64,000 nt of DNA from Cheiracanthium punctorium (GCA_038373885.1 JAWZYV010015848.1:124001-188000), one strand, 5' to 3'. Positions 12,646 through 24,375 are shown, counted from the stretch's first letter. Numbers and translations are program-made. The notes: a model not told the origin generated them from the sequence alone.

Positions 12646-12939
12646 CCCATTAATGCCCAGCGATCTATTTTTATATTGTCTCAAAATTTGTCAGTGGCAC
12701 AAATATATGAGCATTCATTTATTTTCCTAGTTTAATTTCTAGAATAATAAATCTGATTTACAAACACACACAAAATACTCAGCGATACAAGTTTAAATGA
12801 GAATCTTTTGCTGTCTTTATTCATATTTTTAGAAAAAGAATTACGTTCTTCATACCACACAAATGTCCGAAATTTATTTATCACTCCTGGCTTCAACATA
12901 AATTTGAGAATGTGCTGAAAAAAGTTGGGCGCTAATGGG
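12646..12939 (-). mobile_element. piggyBac-type MITE, family C copy 2
   Basis: The 294-bp element is flanked by perfect TTAA on both sides (12,642-12,645 and 12,940-12,943), with ends CCCATTAATGCCCAGCG and CGCTAATGGG. It is inverted relative to the copy at 9,161-9,435 and shares most of its interior. Non-coding. Confidence 0.9.
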
Positions 12940-13256
12940 TTAAGTGATGCGCTTGTTTATCACAACGTCTCCAGAGAACTATAAACAAACTTTCGAAAAC
13001 TGAATAGAGTATTTTCACGTGACGTCGCTGAATTCTTTTTTAGGTCAATTCTGATATTTAGGGATACAAAGCCACGTTTTCGGCCAATGACCAGTATCTA
13101 AGAAATGAATATTTCACCATAAAATGTGGGTTGCAAAGGTGTGACGTAGTGATAATGACGTAAGTGAAACAGCTCTATCAAGTGCCTCCTGTCCCATTTG
13201 CTTTATTTTTTCAACTAACTATGCTCAGTTTACTTTAAGATTTGTGGTTACTTAAC

Positions 13257-13460
13257 TCTCGTGGTACCTCACCATGGCTCAATGGTTATGTCACTGGAAA
13301 TGGTAAACGGGCGGAGTGTGAAGTTCCCGGGTTCGGGTCCCATCGACCTAACCGTTCGGAGTTTTCCGTGGTTTTCTCCGAAACTTAGTGTAAATACGGG
13401 TTAGGATCCCTTAGAAAGACCCCCGCGGAGGACATCCCTCCTTGTGTTGTTGTGATGGAA
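13257..13460 (+). mobile_element. tRNA-derived SINE, family S1
   Basis: A pol III A-box-like TGGCTCAATGG near 13,275 and a B-box-like GGTTCGGGTCC near 13,330 are spaced as in tRNA-derived SINEs. The body holds a GTAAATACGGGTTAGGA block and a CTTAGAAAGACC block shared with 53,833-53,948. The 3' end is a TTGTTG-type simple tail. Not a functional tRNA, as no complete cloverleaf can be drawn. Confidence 0.8.
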
Positions 13461-13479
13461 ATATCACATGTATTCCTGT

Positions 13480-14400
13480 TTTGCATTTTCTTTCATAAGT
13501 ATTAATTTTACAATGTGTGTACTCCTGGTTCTTCCCCCCTTTTCCTTTTTAAAATGTTTTCCCCGGCTAGCCAGTTTTTTTGTGTGCTTCCAATATGGCG
13601 GCACGCTTGCACCACGTGTTCCTTCTTCAACAGTCACTGCGATTTTCGAGCATCTCGCCAACTCTTCATAATGAGGATCATAAGCGCCACTGGCAATCCG
13701 GCCATCTCCTCCGCGGCAAAATATTTCATCATTCCCCGGATGACGTCAGGGGTTTTCTGCCCGCGCTTACCTTTGAACCAATCGCGGCGCTTTCTCCTCC
13801 CTGCCTGTGACGTGTGCCCGGGGTTGCCGAGAAAAATTGGCGATGGCGAGCCGTCTGGAAAGAGCAAGACTTCACTTCACCTTTTTTTCACCCCGTAAGT
13901 TCGACACGCTAAGGAAGTGCTCCCCAACACGAACAACGTGGCCTTTTTGCTGGAGGCGGCAGGAACAGTACCGTAGTAAATGTTTTAGGACCGATAAGTC
14001 TCTGTTAGGCAAATAAGACACCCCTCCTTGTTAAATTACTTCGGTTTAAATTTTCAAAAATATACAAAGGTTGCAAGCTCCCCTTTTCTGTAGTATTTGA
14101 CCGAATTACATGGCGTGTGCGCCATTTTACCTTTTTGAAAGACATCATGTATAATCTATCTCCTTCTTGAATAGAACCCCATTGAATGTTCTTTTGTACT
14201 AATGTTAATGTACCGTACATTCTGCCAGTGAATAAAGTTCTCCTGTTAGTAAGTCTAGTTAGAGTGTTTGTCTTTCATGTGTGTTTCCCTTTTCTCTCAC
14301 GGAAGATCTTCAAGCCCTGAACTACTGCTGGGGTAAGTCTTTGGTTTCCTTTCTTTTCATATTTTTTGTGGTCACCGAATGTTGTATTTCTCGTAGGACT
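13480..14400 (+). other. GC-richer block, unresolved (possibly LTR-like)
   Basis: This stretch is clearly richer in G and C than its neighbours. It has overlapping frames of 60-130 codons in several phases on both strands, none with recognisable motifs. An AATAAA lies near 14,231, followed by a T-rich stretch and CTGCTGGGGTAAGTC, which resembles a splice donor. A solo LTR, or the first exon and promoter of a host gene, are both possible. I saw no matching second LTR in the window. Confidence 0.3.
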
Positions 14401-14496
14401 TTTTCACAACGCCATGTGCTGCGGCTAGCCTGATCATAGGTCAATTATAGCGTCTCCTTGGTCGCTCTTGCAACGCCCGAGTTTACGCTATAGTTG

Positions 14497-14558
14497 TCCT
14501 TCTGACGAGTATTTATAAGCGGGTTTCGAGCCAAGCACACAAATCCGATATGCATGTT
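14497..14558 (-). repeat. Short dispersed repeat, partner of 201-260
   Basis: This is the reverse-complement match of 201-260, sharing ATTTATAAGC and GCCAAGCACACAAA. See that entry. Confidence 0.6.
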
Positions 14559-14559
14559 T

Positions 14560-16220
14560 ACAACAACAACAGCTCTAGTGGCAGGAGAATTTGCATAGTA
14601 ACATATTTAAGATTGTGATACGTAATGCGGGGATAATTTTTACTTTCAGAACATGTATCTCTCTATTCTAAAAAAAAGTAAAGGCCGCTGGCGCTGTCAA
14701 AGCTTGTGGACCTATCTCCTCCTAAACCGTAGGGATTTGAGTTTCGACTACGGTGCCCACATATTCGAAAAATTCCAAGAAACCTGCTAAGCTGATTTAA
14801 ATTTCGAAAATCGAATTAATAAAAGCTTTTTAGAAGATATTAATAAAAAACTGTAAAAATAAACCGAATGGTTGCCAGATTTGGCATAAAATCATTCATT
14901 CCTTTGCAACAAAGCGTTTCCAAGTCTCTAGAATCGCGTGAAATTTACAAACATGAGTTAGAATTACGCCCATTTTACGCCAAAATAAAAACTATATGAA
15001 ATAAGTAACTAAAAATGTGTTACTCAAAGTTGACAATTTTCAAATAGTAAGTTCGCTTAGACAACAGGAGTTTAGAATTACCGATTATTCGTTTTTCCAA
15101 AACAGAATAACTAATATCTTGAAAATGAAAAATAATTAAAATGCAGATTATTTTAAAGCCGGTTCTCGTCCAGCTGGATTATTGGCTACCAGTAGAAATA
15201 TTTGGTGGCGTTAACTATGCCATTATAGCAGTTATAGTACACTTTGGATATTTGCTAGCGCGACGAGATAATATAATTCGTGGTGTTAAGTACGCCAATC
15301 TGCAAACGATTATGTAAATGAAAATATGGATAACGGTTTTCCGGTAACCTTAAATGAACAATAAATATAGGTTGTGAGAATGTATAAATCGCTAAATAAT
15401 GAAAAGTCGCCATTGGTGGCAGGCTATTCTATCTGTTCCGTAGCTTTTATTAACTTTACATGTACGCAAGTCGCCAAATAATGCAAAATCGCCATGGGTG
15501 GCAAATTCGCAAGGTGTCCAATAGGTTTTACATTATTAAAAATACAGCTGAAACAGATGTTCTGATTTTATTATGCTTTAGCTCCTAATTAATATAACTT
15601 TTGAATGACAACATTAAATATCATTGTGTTTCTGAGGAGTGCAAATAATTTTTCCAGCGATTACAAGCGGAGTCCGCACTCCAGGTGGAGTATAGCTCAG
15701 GACCCGTACAACACGGATTCCCATAACAAAATATCTTCCGTGTTATGAGGGGTAGGGGGTCTGCTGTAGTGTGAAGTTTAAATTTTTATGTACCAATGAA
15801 GATGCAAGAACCAAGCAATGTGTAGCTTAGCTCAGTAACATTCTATCTGATCCAATCTTCGGGTTTTGTCTTTTGAAATGAGATTTTTTTTTTATGTCTT
15901 TTCTACGAATAAGTCTGATTAGGGGCCGAATGCCTCATACGAAAAGCGAGCGTAGCGAGTCTGGGGGCCTTGGCCCCTAGTGATGTAAGAAAGAATTGTA
16001 ATCGTGAAAAAATTCAACTTTGAAATTTTGATGCATTTACACATTTTGAGGAGATCTTTTGAATTCGATTATGATACTTTTACGGTGATGCATATAAGCT
16101 CTTAAATGATAGATTCGAGTGATCTCAAATTTGGTAAATATATTAAAGACCATCCTCGTACGAGTAATATTTATTTTGGTGTGTATCACACTTATAGTTT
16201 CAATACAACACAGAAAATAT
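14560..16220. other. AT-rich spacer with one palindromic insert
   Basis: No gene recognised. Two similar AATCGCCA/GGTGGCA-type stretches (about 15,405 and 15,490) suggest a local duplication. The only compact structured block is at 15,920-15,979. Confidence 0.5.
15920..15979. repeat. Short GC-rich inverted-repeat element
   Basis: Sixty bases bounded by TAGGGGCC and GGCCCCTA enclose GCGAGCGTAGCGAG. It stands out from the AT-rich surroundings and resembles a minimal MITE, but no target duplication was found. Confidence 0.45.
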
Positions 16221-16224
16221 TTTC

Positions 16225-16855
16225 ACATTATGGCCTGTGGACGGAAATTCTGTTTAGCGTGGGCTAGCGTCTAAACGGTTATTTCGATTGAGCGCAATTT
16301 AGGTATGCATTTTGCAGCTCACGTTCACATGACTTGCATAGAGTTGATAATTTTTTAACGAAGTTGCAAAAATAATTTTTATACATTACAGCCTAAGGGT
16401 GCAAATCATTTAAAGTGTGCTAGTATCTAAATGGTGCATTGTATGCAATTATGTACAATGTATGCAAATTATAGGTCACCGTAACACATTTTATATGTGT
16501 GTGTGAAGGTTTTATAGATTTTTACAGGTCTATAAAAAAAAGAATTCTTACACATTACGCTCCTATAGATACAAATCCTTCAACGTGTGCTAGCGTCCAC
16601 TATTGCATTCGATTAAGTTCAAATTAGGTACGCATATTATAGGTTACTGTCTTACACACTGTATTGATTTTGGTGTATATAGGGCTTATACACTGCGTAT
16701 GTATGCGTACAAATGTATTATACACTGCGGTCAATGCACTCAGTGGCCTAGCAACTAGTGTATTGTCCGCAGTGTACTGTCCTCGCAACACTGAGTACCC
16801 AAGTGCACTAGCATCTGAACACTGCATCCGATCGAGTTGAATAAAATTTATTTAA
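16225..16855 (+). repeat. Decayed tandem repeat, unit about 155-220 bp
   Basis: Four diverged units share an anchor of the type GTGTGCTAGCGTCTAAA, then a TGCATTCGATTGAGTGCAA-like block and TAGGTACGCATATTATAGGT. Anchors are near 16,258, 16,414, 16,581 and 16,801. Units also share an ACACATTACGGCCTAT-like lead. Non-coding. Confidence 0.7.
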
Positions 16856-16899
16856 ACGCCTGGTAAAGATCGAATTTTCGGAAAGTCGAGTGAAATCAT

Positions 16900-16905
<6 letters not shown>

Positions 16906-16937
<32 letters not shown>

Positions 16938-16951
16938 TGTGGGGGGGGGGG
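16906..16951 (+). repeat. T31 tract followed by G11 tract
   Basis: A run of 31 T (16,906-16,936), then GTGT, then 11 G (16,941-16,951). A simple repeat; assembly length here may be unreliable. Confidence 0.95.
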
Positions 16952-16954
16952 TCA

Positions 16955-18900
16955 GTTTATAAACGTTTAGCGCATCACTCGATATATGTACAGTTCAAAC
17001 ATTATCTCATTTAGTCAGATAGAGGGCATTCCTGAACCCCCTGAAGTGGACAACTTATTTCTTGCTAACCCTACATTTACACATAAAGCTAGATACTTTC
17101 GACATCAGAGATATATACAATAGAGTTTCCATTTCCAATACTATAAAATTGCTTTCAATTCCTGGGTAGGGGAAGAGGGGACAATATGAAACCACAATTT
17201 GTTTTATTTTATCAGTGTTGTCAATTTCAAAATATTATTTTTCTTACTGTGTTTTCTAACTGTTCATATTAGTAACACGTCTTTAATTTCAAGTTTGCCT
17301 CCCTTCATCCATCGAACAAGCAAAATGGAGCAATTAAGAGAAAGTGAAAATGGTTCATCCGATTTGAAGTTAAGGTAAATGTAAAATCCGTATAGGATTT
17401 TTTTCCACCGCAATGAGAAACCAATATGAAGGAACTTTTATCATACAAAGTTTAAGATGTTAAGAGAAAAGGACCGCGAAATAAGACAGTAAACCTGCCG
17501 AAAAAAAGTTGTAAGCATAGGTGTGACTGTCAGCACCAGTACACTGTCGTTGTAACTTGGCTTTAGGTACTACATCCACCATTTCATCTCAATTTTGTTC
17601 GAAAGTTTTGACTTTTGTGGCTTTAATAATTATTTTCCTGAAAATTATCATACATCAGAGTCACTTTGAATTTGATGTGATTAATAAAAAAGAAGGGTGA
17701 GGAAAAGGACATATTTACAACGTGCAATTGCTATCACATTCATTGAACCTCCGTGAATTTCAGGTATTTACCAGTTATTATATCTACAAACAGAGGCACA
17801 TAATTTACCATGGAAAATTTTATAATACTTACAGGATTTGATATCACAAATTTTCACCTCCATCATGATGTGCTTAGTTCTTTTTTCAAATTATTAAAAC
17901 TAATACAAGGAATCGACTGTTGTTAGCTAAATTATTTAAATATTGCTAATTTCTCAGCTGTAAACTATACAATAGTAAAAAGTATTTGTCATATAAAATC
18001 ACGGCAATTAAATCTATGCGGTTATTTTTAATAATCTATTCCGACTAATGAAAAAATGAAATTAATTTTTGATCAGAAAATCCGTCTAATAATGTTAAAT
18101 CAATCCTAGAAACCTTTTAAAAACTATTTTTTAACAAAAGCTCATTCTCATTACAAAATTAACGATTTTTATTGCATGGGCGCTACTTGCTTAGAAAATA
18201 TCTTCCTTCGTCTTTGCAGCATTTTAAAGCTAGTCCAACCTTTATTACCACACTCAATTCTATGTCGCATTTTCCTCGCAACGCACAGAGTGACCCCCCC
18301 GACCCAACGAGCATTTGAATCTTGATTCGTTTGACACGACCTCCGAATTCAGAAGATTACAGGGTCAGGCTGGGCAGTTTCGAAACACAGGTACCAGAAA
18401 ATGCCGGGAACAAAATTACGTGGAGCTGTTTCAAGAATTTAACAAACCTTTAATTAATTGTTGGAATTTAACGTTTGTTTGAATGAGCAAAGGAATGCGC
18501 ATTAAAGAACGGAGACTTGGTTCTGGAAAATGGGAAATTAAATGTTGGTTGGCGTGTTGAATTCCAGGAAGTTGAAAATGGAATAAATTTATCGTTCTAC
18601 ATTATTAAAAAGGCATTTACGGCCTAAGACAGGTATTTTACAAAATAAAAAGTATGAAAAATGATGATAAGATTTAAAATGTGTCGAATATTCAGAAGGG
18701 GAGAGAGAATTTAATGTTTTCGCAATAAACTTTCTGTCTGATAGTATTATAAACGTACATTTAAATTTTTCCAAAATATTAAGTAACTAACTAAAATTAG
18801 TAATACATTATTCAATGATAAATTTTATGAGCTCTTGAGTTAGTGTAGTTTAGATACAGATATAGTATGATATTGGAATGCAACATGTATTTTTATTTAT
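16955..18900. other. AT-rich spacer, nothing recognised
   Basis: No coding motif, SINE box or element end could be supported in this interval. Confidence 0.5.
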
Positions 18901-19124
18901 ACAATATGCCAACTAAAATCCCAAGTTACCCTCTTAATTTCGGAACGGCTGCTGCTACTTTTATAAACGTCGTGTCTAGGTATAGTAGCTTGGATATGTG
19001 TTACCGAATGCGAGCGCTATTAGCGCCATCTGGTGGAAAACTGCGAAGTTAGCTATCGTATCTCGAAAACGGTACGAAATAGGGGGGGGGGAAGTGAAGC
19101 TCCACAAGCCCCTACAGGCTCGAC

Positions 19125-19270
19125 CCCTCCACAAACATTACAGGACATTAAACGACGCATTACGGACGCTTGTGCCAACGTGTCACCCTCTGTGCTTCAA
19201 CGCGTGCAATGTGAAATTCAAATGAGGATCCAAATGTGCATTCAGCTGACGGTGCGAATTTTGAACATCT
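19125..19270 (+). pseudogene. Transposase C-terminal segment, inverted
   Basis: A plus-strand frame reads TLQDIKRRITDACANVSPSV followed by LQRVQ. This is the C-terminal helical stretch that normally follows the DFFLWG motif in this transposase group. The rest of the transposase is on the minus strand. The junction sequence GGCTCGACCCCTCCACAA at 19,118-19,135 is repeated inverted at 19,465-19,482, so the segment was flipped within the element. Confidence 0.75.
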
Positions 19271-19449
19271 TAAATAAAGGTATATTGCTTTAAATAACTG
19301 TTTTTTTCTGTCTTTGATCGTTTTTTCACCTTTGCAGAGTAGGAAGTACGAAAATACAAATGCAAGTTTTAACCGTTCTATTTTTCACATCCATGTCATT
19401 GAAGTGTCTTTTCGTACAAAATCGATAACGCTCTACATCTTTATAGCCT

Positions 19450-20903
19450 TGTGGAGCGAGCCTTGTGGAGGGGTCGAGCCATATACCTGTTGTTTTAGGT
19501 ATCCCACAGAAAAAAGTCCAGTGGAGTAAGATCACGCGAACGTGGAAGCCATTCTCCAAAACCGCCGTACCCAATTATTTGGTTCCCGAATTCCGTGACG
19601 AGGTACTGCGTCACTGGAGATGCCTTGTGAGCAGACGTTCCCTCATGTTGAAACCATTCCTATGATTAAACGACGGCAAGTTCTCCACAAAATAGGGCAT
19701 TACGTTCTGCAGCAGTTGTAAATACAGTGCGCCTGTTTAGGTACCATCGTAAAATACTGGACTGATCAACTTGTTACTGTAAATTGCACACCAAACTTTA
19801 ATACCAAATCCGCACTTGATGTCGAACATAGGTAAAACATCTAGGATTTTCCTGTGCATAGTAATGAGTGTGTTGCCTATTGTACATGCCATTCCGTGAA
19901 AAGCAGGCCTCGTCCGTCCACACTATACCTCTGCCAAGAAAGTTGGCTGGACATGTATCTGATTCATAAGTTGCACCATGATTAGCGTCGCTTGGCATCT
20001 CCGTCCAGTAAAACCTGCTGAGTCTTTGGTCGGTATGGATAAGCGCCTGATTTTGTAGGATTTTCCAAACCTGACTTTTTGAGAGGCCACAGTGTTCGCA
20101 AATCTGTCTTGCACTCAGGGTGCGAACTGAACATTTTCTCCTGGGGGGGGGGGACATTTGAAAGAAAACATTCTCCAGGGGGGGACACTTGAAAAGGAAA
20201 AGGAGGGAAGGTGCAAATGCTTTACTCACATGATATTACTTGACAAATGCAGTCGCCGACACGTGTGGGAAATGACTTATATTCAAACTAAAGTCATAGA
20301 CTGTTTGTTCTATGGAATCACAGATACACAAGCTACATACAATTTACCTGTATTGGAAGCCACCCTTGAGGGGTTCTAGCTTAGAAAAGAGACGAAATTT
20401 TAAGGCAGTCGCCTTAGAGTATAGTAACAAACGATAACATACAACCGACATTTTGAGTTCTTGACTTCAATCCAAAATCTTCACTCACCAGTTTAACATT
20501 TCTTCAGCAGGGGATAAATAGTATCCCTGGCAGGGATCAATTAATATTTCTCTAGCCAGGGATATTACATTCTTCAGCCGGAGACGATTCCCGGCATCCC
20601 CCCCCCGTCAATTCGCACCCTGCTTGCACTGCATTTTGGGTATGCGAGGACGTATGTTTGTACCTCATCCGGTTGAACTTGCCAACCTAACTTAGCCGGT
20701 CTGCCAGATCGAGCTCGACTAGTCACGCTGCTTGTCTCCCTTAAACGTTTTACAACAGATAGGATGGTTTGATAAGAAGGATGCGGGCCTGCAGGAAAAC
20801 GTTCCCGATACCACCTTTCTGCTGATCCTGCCTTGCTTCTACATTCACCGTACAGTAAAACCATCTCACAACGCTCAGCTTTGGAAAATCGCTCCATGTC
20901 CAT
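19450..20903 (-). pseudogene. Mariner-like transposase with DUF4817-type N-terminus, broken
   Basis: The likely ATG is at 20,903. The N-terminal domain has ERCEMVLLYGECRSKAGSAE and a following RLRETSSVTSRARSGRP, which I recognise as DUF4817-like, a helix-turn-helix found beside mariner-type transposases. After the 507-bp hAT insertion the frame resumes at about 20,115 with a helix-turn-helix (ICEHCGLSKSQVWKIL). The catalytic region follows: VWTDEACFSRNG near 19,915, then after stop codons and a shift WFQHEGTSAH near 19,640, and RSRDLTPLDFFLW near 19,510. The usual D of QHDG is E here, an additional sign of inactivity. In the family the protein cuts and pastes DNA at TA. At least three in-frame stops plus the inversion make this a pseudogene. 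Confidence 0.85.
20116..20622. mobile_element. hAT-type non-autonomous element inside transposase
   Basis: The 507-bp element begins CAGGGTGCGAACTGAAC and ends GTCAATTCGCACCCTG. It is flanked by the identical 8-mer CTTGCACT (20,108-20,115 and 20,623-20,630). G-rich and C-rich runs lie just inside the ends. Removing it rejoins the transposase frame between AYPKCSA and RQICEH, which supports recent insertion into coding DNA. No transposase of its own. Confidence 0.95.
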
Positions 20904-20999
20904 GACCTTCAACATAGTAGAAACCCAACAAGATGTCTCTTTTGTACTAGCGGTCTCAAGTGAACAGGTGTGATGTTTCTTACGTATTTGCATGTTGCA

Positions 21000-21190
21000 A
21001 AAATTTCGAACATTAACTGCAAGTTGCGTTGAGTTGATGCTTAGGTTCATGCTTGAGTTAATGTGTACAAGGATGCAGCTCTCGGGGGTTGAACCAGAGT
21101 CCTTTGGACTAGGAATAACATGCGATGCCACTGTGCTACATTGCGGAGTCGTGTTTAGCCCGAAAGATAATATTTTCTCCTTCTGTTCAC
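21000..21190 (-). mobile_element. tRNA-derived SINE in transposon leader
   Basis: On the minus strand GTAGCACAGTGGCATCGC (A-box-like, near 21,140) is followed by GGTTCAACCCC (B-box-like, near 21,085), with the spacing of a tRNA. It lies between the TIR and the transposase ATG. Exact ends are unclear. A true tRNA is unlikely because the acceptor stem does not pair. Confidence 0.6.
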
Positions 21191-21514
21191 ATTTCGTGAC
21201 GTCACAGTGAAGGAATTCACGAAAATACAAATGCACGTTTTAACCGTTCTGTTTTTCTCATCTATGTCAATGAGATGTCTTTTCGTGCAAAATCGATAAC
21301 GCTCTACAACTTTGCAACTCACTTTTTTCCCCTATCTTGTACCGTTTTCGAGATAGAAAAGCTAACTCTGCAGTTTTCCACCAGGTGGCGCTGTGAGTGG
21401 TCTCATTCGGTAACGCATATCCAATTTACTGCAGCTAGACACCACATTTATAAAAATAGTAGCAGCCGTTCCAAATTTAAGAGGGTGACAAGGGACTTTA
21501 GTGGGCGTACTGTA

Positions 21515-23990
21515 TAACTGACAGATGCATTATTGCTTTACTGTCATATTTAAAATCAGTTTAATTCTATTATTTATTTTGAATAAAGCCCAAAGTAATA
21601 ACAATAAGCTAAAATAGTAAAATTCATACAGGATTTTTTTTCCATTTGACGTTAAAAATAACTGCCGTTTTGATACTTGTTTTCCAAAGAAATGCAAGTT
21701 TTAAAAATATTTTAATGCGTATGAAATAAATACGAAAATTCAAATTTTCGTTTGAAATCAGGGAAAAGTTTTGTGTTGCAGCGAATGCATTTTTCTTGCT
21801 TTCTAAAATAGTAAAATACTTTTTATGGATTTTTAAAAAAGGCATAGTTAAGCGTTACTCTGTGTGCTGTAGTTTCTTAATAGTATTTAAAATGCAGCAT
21901 GTTCCTCAAAGAACTTCAATTACGCGAAATCTTTGCAGAAACCAGTTTTTTTTCTTTTTAAGATGAAGATGCTTGAATTACAACTAATTTCTACGGCTTT
22001 GTAATATCTCCAGATATTTTTTAATTGTGCTCCGAGAAATTGGAAACAAAGCACGAACAGATTGGTATGAAATAAGAAAAAGAGGCAGTCACAGCTAATA
22101 AACATATGTGGAATTCTTTGAAATTCTTCAATAAAAATGTATTTCTTAAGTTTCAAATTGCATAAAGGATACAAATATTTTGATAAAAATGAAACACGCT
22201 TATTTCAACTGTTAAAGTTCTATTTTTAAACCTCTTCCCTAACAATTGGTCGTACATTTAAGAAAAAATGCAAATTTATGAAATGTTTCCTTAAAAAGTA
22301 ATGACTTTTTTATGCATATATTTCATATTTATAAATATACTGTCTTCATTTTTCGTTATGTTTTACTTTTTGAATTGTACAGAATATAAACGATTTTGCT
22401 GTCTGCATAAATATGGACGGTTTTAATAAAAAATGGTATCATAGTCTGATATTTATTAAAATAAAATTGGGAAGTGTATTTATTTCTTCTGAACTTAGAT
22501 CTTTCATGGCCTCAAACAGGTTATATATATATGCATCGTATATTTATTAAACCAATCACAAAGAATCTGTTATAAATTATTTAAACTTATGAGCAGAATT
22601 TATTTATTTTTCCATTCCACTGCTTTAAATTGCACAGTATGACTAAATAAAGCTATTCCTGAGAGGAAATTGAATGTTCGAAAAAGAGTGAGTACATATT
22701 TATATGCATTTAGACTTCTCATTTACACATGCTTAAAAGACTGATTTTAAGCCGTGGATGTGCCACAAATCTAAATCGTGATTCCCTTCAATACTTTGTC
22801 CATCGAAAAATTCACATACGCATCTGAATGCTGTTAATAATTAAATTCTTCATACTTTTATCGAATAACTGCTTTATTATTTTTTATTTTAATGTTATTT
22901 CTTTAATTATTTTTTAAGAGTTTTAACTTTCACCTTTTTTTATAGCTTACCTTTAACTTGTAGATATTTTTCTGCTATTCTTACACTTTGTCTGGCGCAG
23001 TAAACCTTTTTTGGATCTTGTGCATTAAACACAAACTAACCAACAATATTTAATTATTTTTGTGATCTCTCCTGCATTCTTTATTGAATTAAGGAAACTT
23101 TTTCATGATGTCTCCTGAATTCATTCAGCCGCACAAATCTAGTTTATTCTAAAAAAATAATAATCAAATATATATTTTTGAATTCATAATACGGATTTAA
23201 AAGTACATAAAAAGAATACTGACTTTAAACCCTTTTTAACAAAAGTGAAAATTGTTTATAATTTCAATTTGATTGTCTGTCATTCCATATTCCAATTGCT
23301 GTAAATATGCATCCATTACAACATTTATGTGTGCTATTCAAAGAAAACCCATTGAAAATGGTAAATATATATCATTTATAGTTCTACAGTATCAACCAAA
23401 AAAATTTAAACTTTAGATATTAGATGCCCATTCAAAATAAACAAAATTTATATATGTTATTAAGAATTACAAAATAATGCTCGACACCGAACATAGTGTA
23501 TGCAGAATTTACATTTTTTCTACAACAGCACTCAAAAGAATTCCGAAAGATTACTATCTATGGTGGTCTGTGTTTTCCATTAAAGCTATTAATCAATTTT
23601 AAGTACAAAACAATAAGTACATAAACTTTTATATCATCTTAGTATCCATTTAAAGGATGAAAATAACATTTAAAATGTTCTTTGTCTTTCTATACTAAAA
23701 CTACGGTGATAGACAGATTTTTTGAGGTTATTCCCAAGTTTGATGCCGATACATCCTCATACTTTAAATTCGATGCCTTTGGAATATTTTATTTTTCTTG
23801 CTTAAAATAGAATATATACAGCTTGTTTGTATATTTTATTTTTGAAGAATTTCTAATCATGTCATGGGGGGGGTGTAGTTTACACCTTCTTTTGTTTTTA
23901 GAGTGATGGATCCGAAAGTATAAGGTGACGTAATGATCGTATTTTTATAAAGCATGCTTGAACCTTAAAATCTGTCGATTGTTCAGGGAG
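21515..23990. other. AT-rich spacer, nothing recognised
   Basis: Very AT-rich, with frames under 90 codons and no motif. A G7 run sits near 23,867. Confidence 0.55.
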
Positions 23991-23994
23991 TTAA

Positions 23995-24375
23995 CCCTTT
24001 AACGCGCAGTGTTCCCGCTCTGGGAACACCAAACTCTGACGTTTTGACCGTTGCCAGTCACAAAGAATAGATTTGATTTCTATAAAAATAGTTGCAGGTG
24101 ACATAGCTCCACGAGAATGCTTTACTTTTTAGCACGTTATTTCCCATAAAAAAATGGTCACGGTTATTTTTAACAGCACTGACATCTCCGGAGAGACCCT
24201 TTTTTGACGCAGCTGGCTGTGCGCGGGCACAGCCAAGCTGCCGTCAAAAAAAGGTCTCTAGATCTGTGGCACTTGATGAACGTTTCGATCGTCCGCTATC
24301 TTGCTGGTAGTTAAGTCGAGCGATGGCAACGGCTGCCCTTTTTTCAGCATCGGGAAAGGGTTGCACCTCAAATAG
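23995..24375 (-). mobile_element. piggyBac-type MITE, family B copy 2
   Basis: The 381-bp element is flanked by TTAA at 23,991-23,994 and 24,376-24,379. Ends are CCCTTTAACGCGCAGTG and, on the reverse strand, CTATTTGAGGTGCAACCC. It is inverted relative to 5,558-5,947. It contains a central hairpin, a GGCTGTGCGCGGGCACAGCC-type stem flanked by GACGCAGC/GCTGCCGTC and by inverted GAGACC-T(n) arms. Confidence 0.85.

Larger units (their letters stand above)
18902..21512 (-). mobile_element. Mariner-like element with long TIRs, rearranged
   Basis: The ends are inverted repeats of at least 200 bp, from CAATATGCC/CAGTACGCC inward, sharing TTGGAACGGCTGCT-like, GGTGGAAAACTGC and TCTCGAAAACGGTAC blocks. 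Both are flanked by TA (18,900-18,901 and 21,513-21,514), the IS630-Tc1-mariner target. The transposase runs on the minus strand and is decayed. The copy carries a 507-bp hAT insertion (20,116-20,622), a tRNA-derived SINE in its 5' leader, and an internal inversion between short inverted repeats near 19,108-19,135 and 19,447-19,482. The inversion leaves the transposase C-terminus on the plus strand and displaces the inner part of the TIR. Confidence 0.85.
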
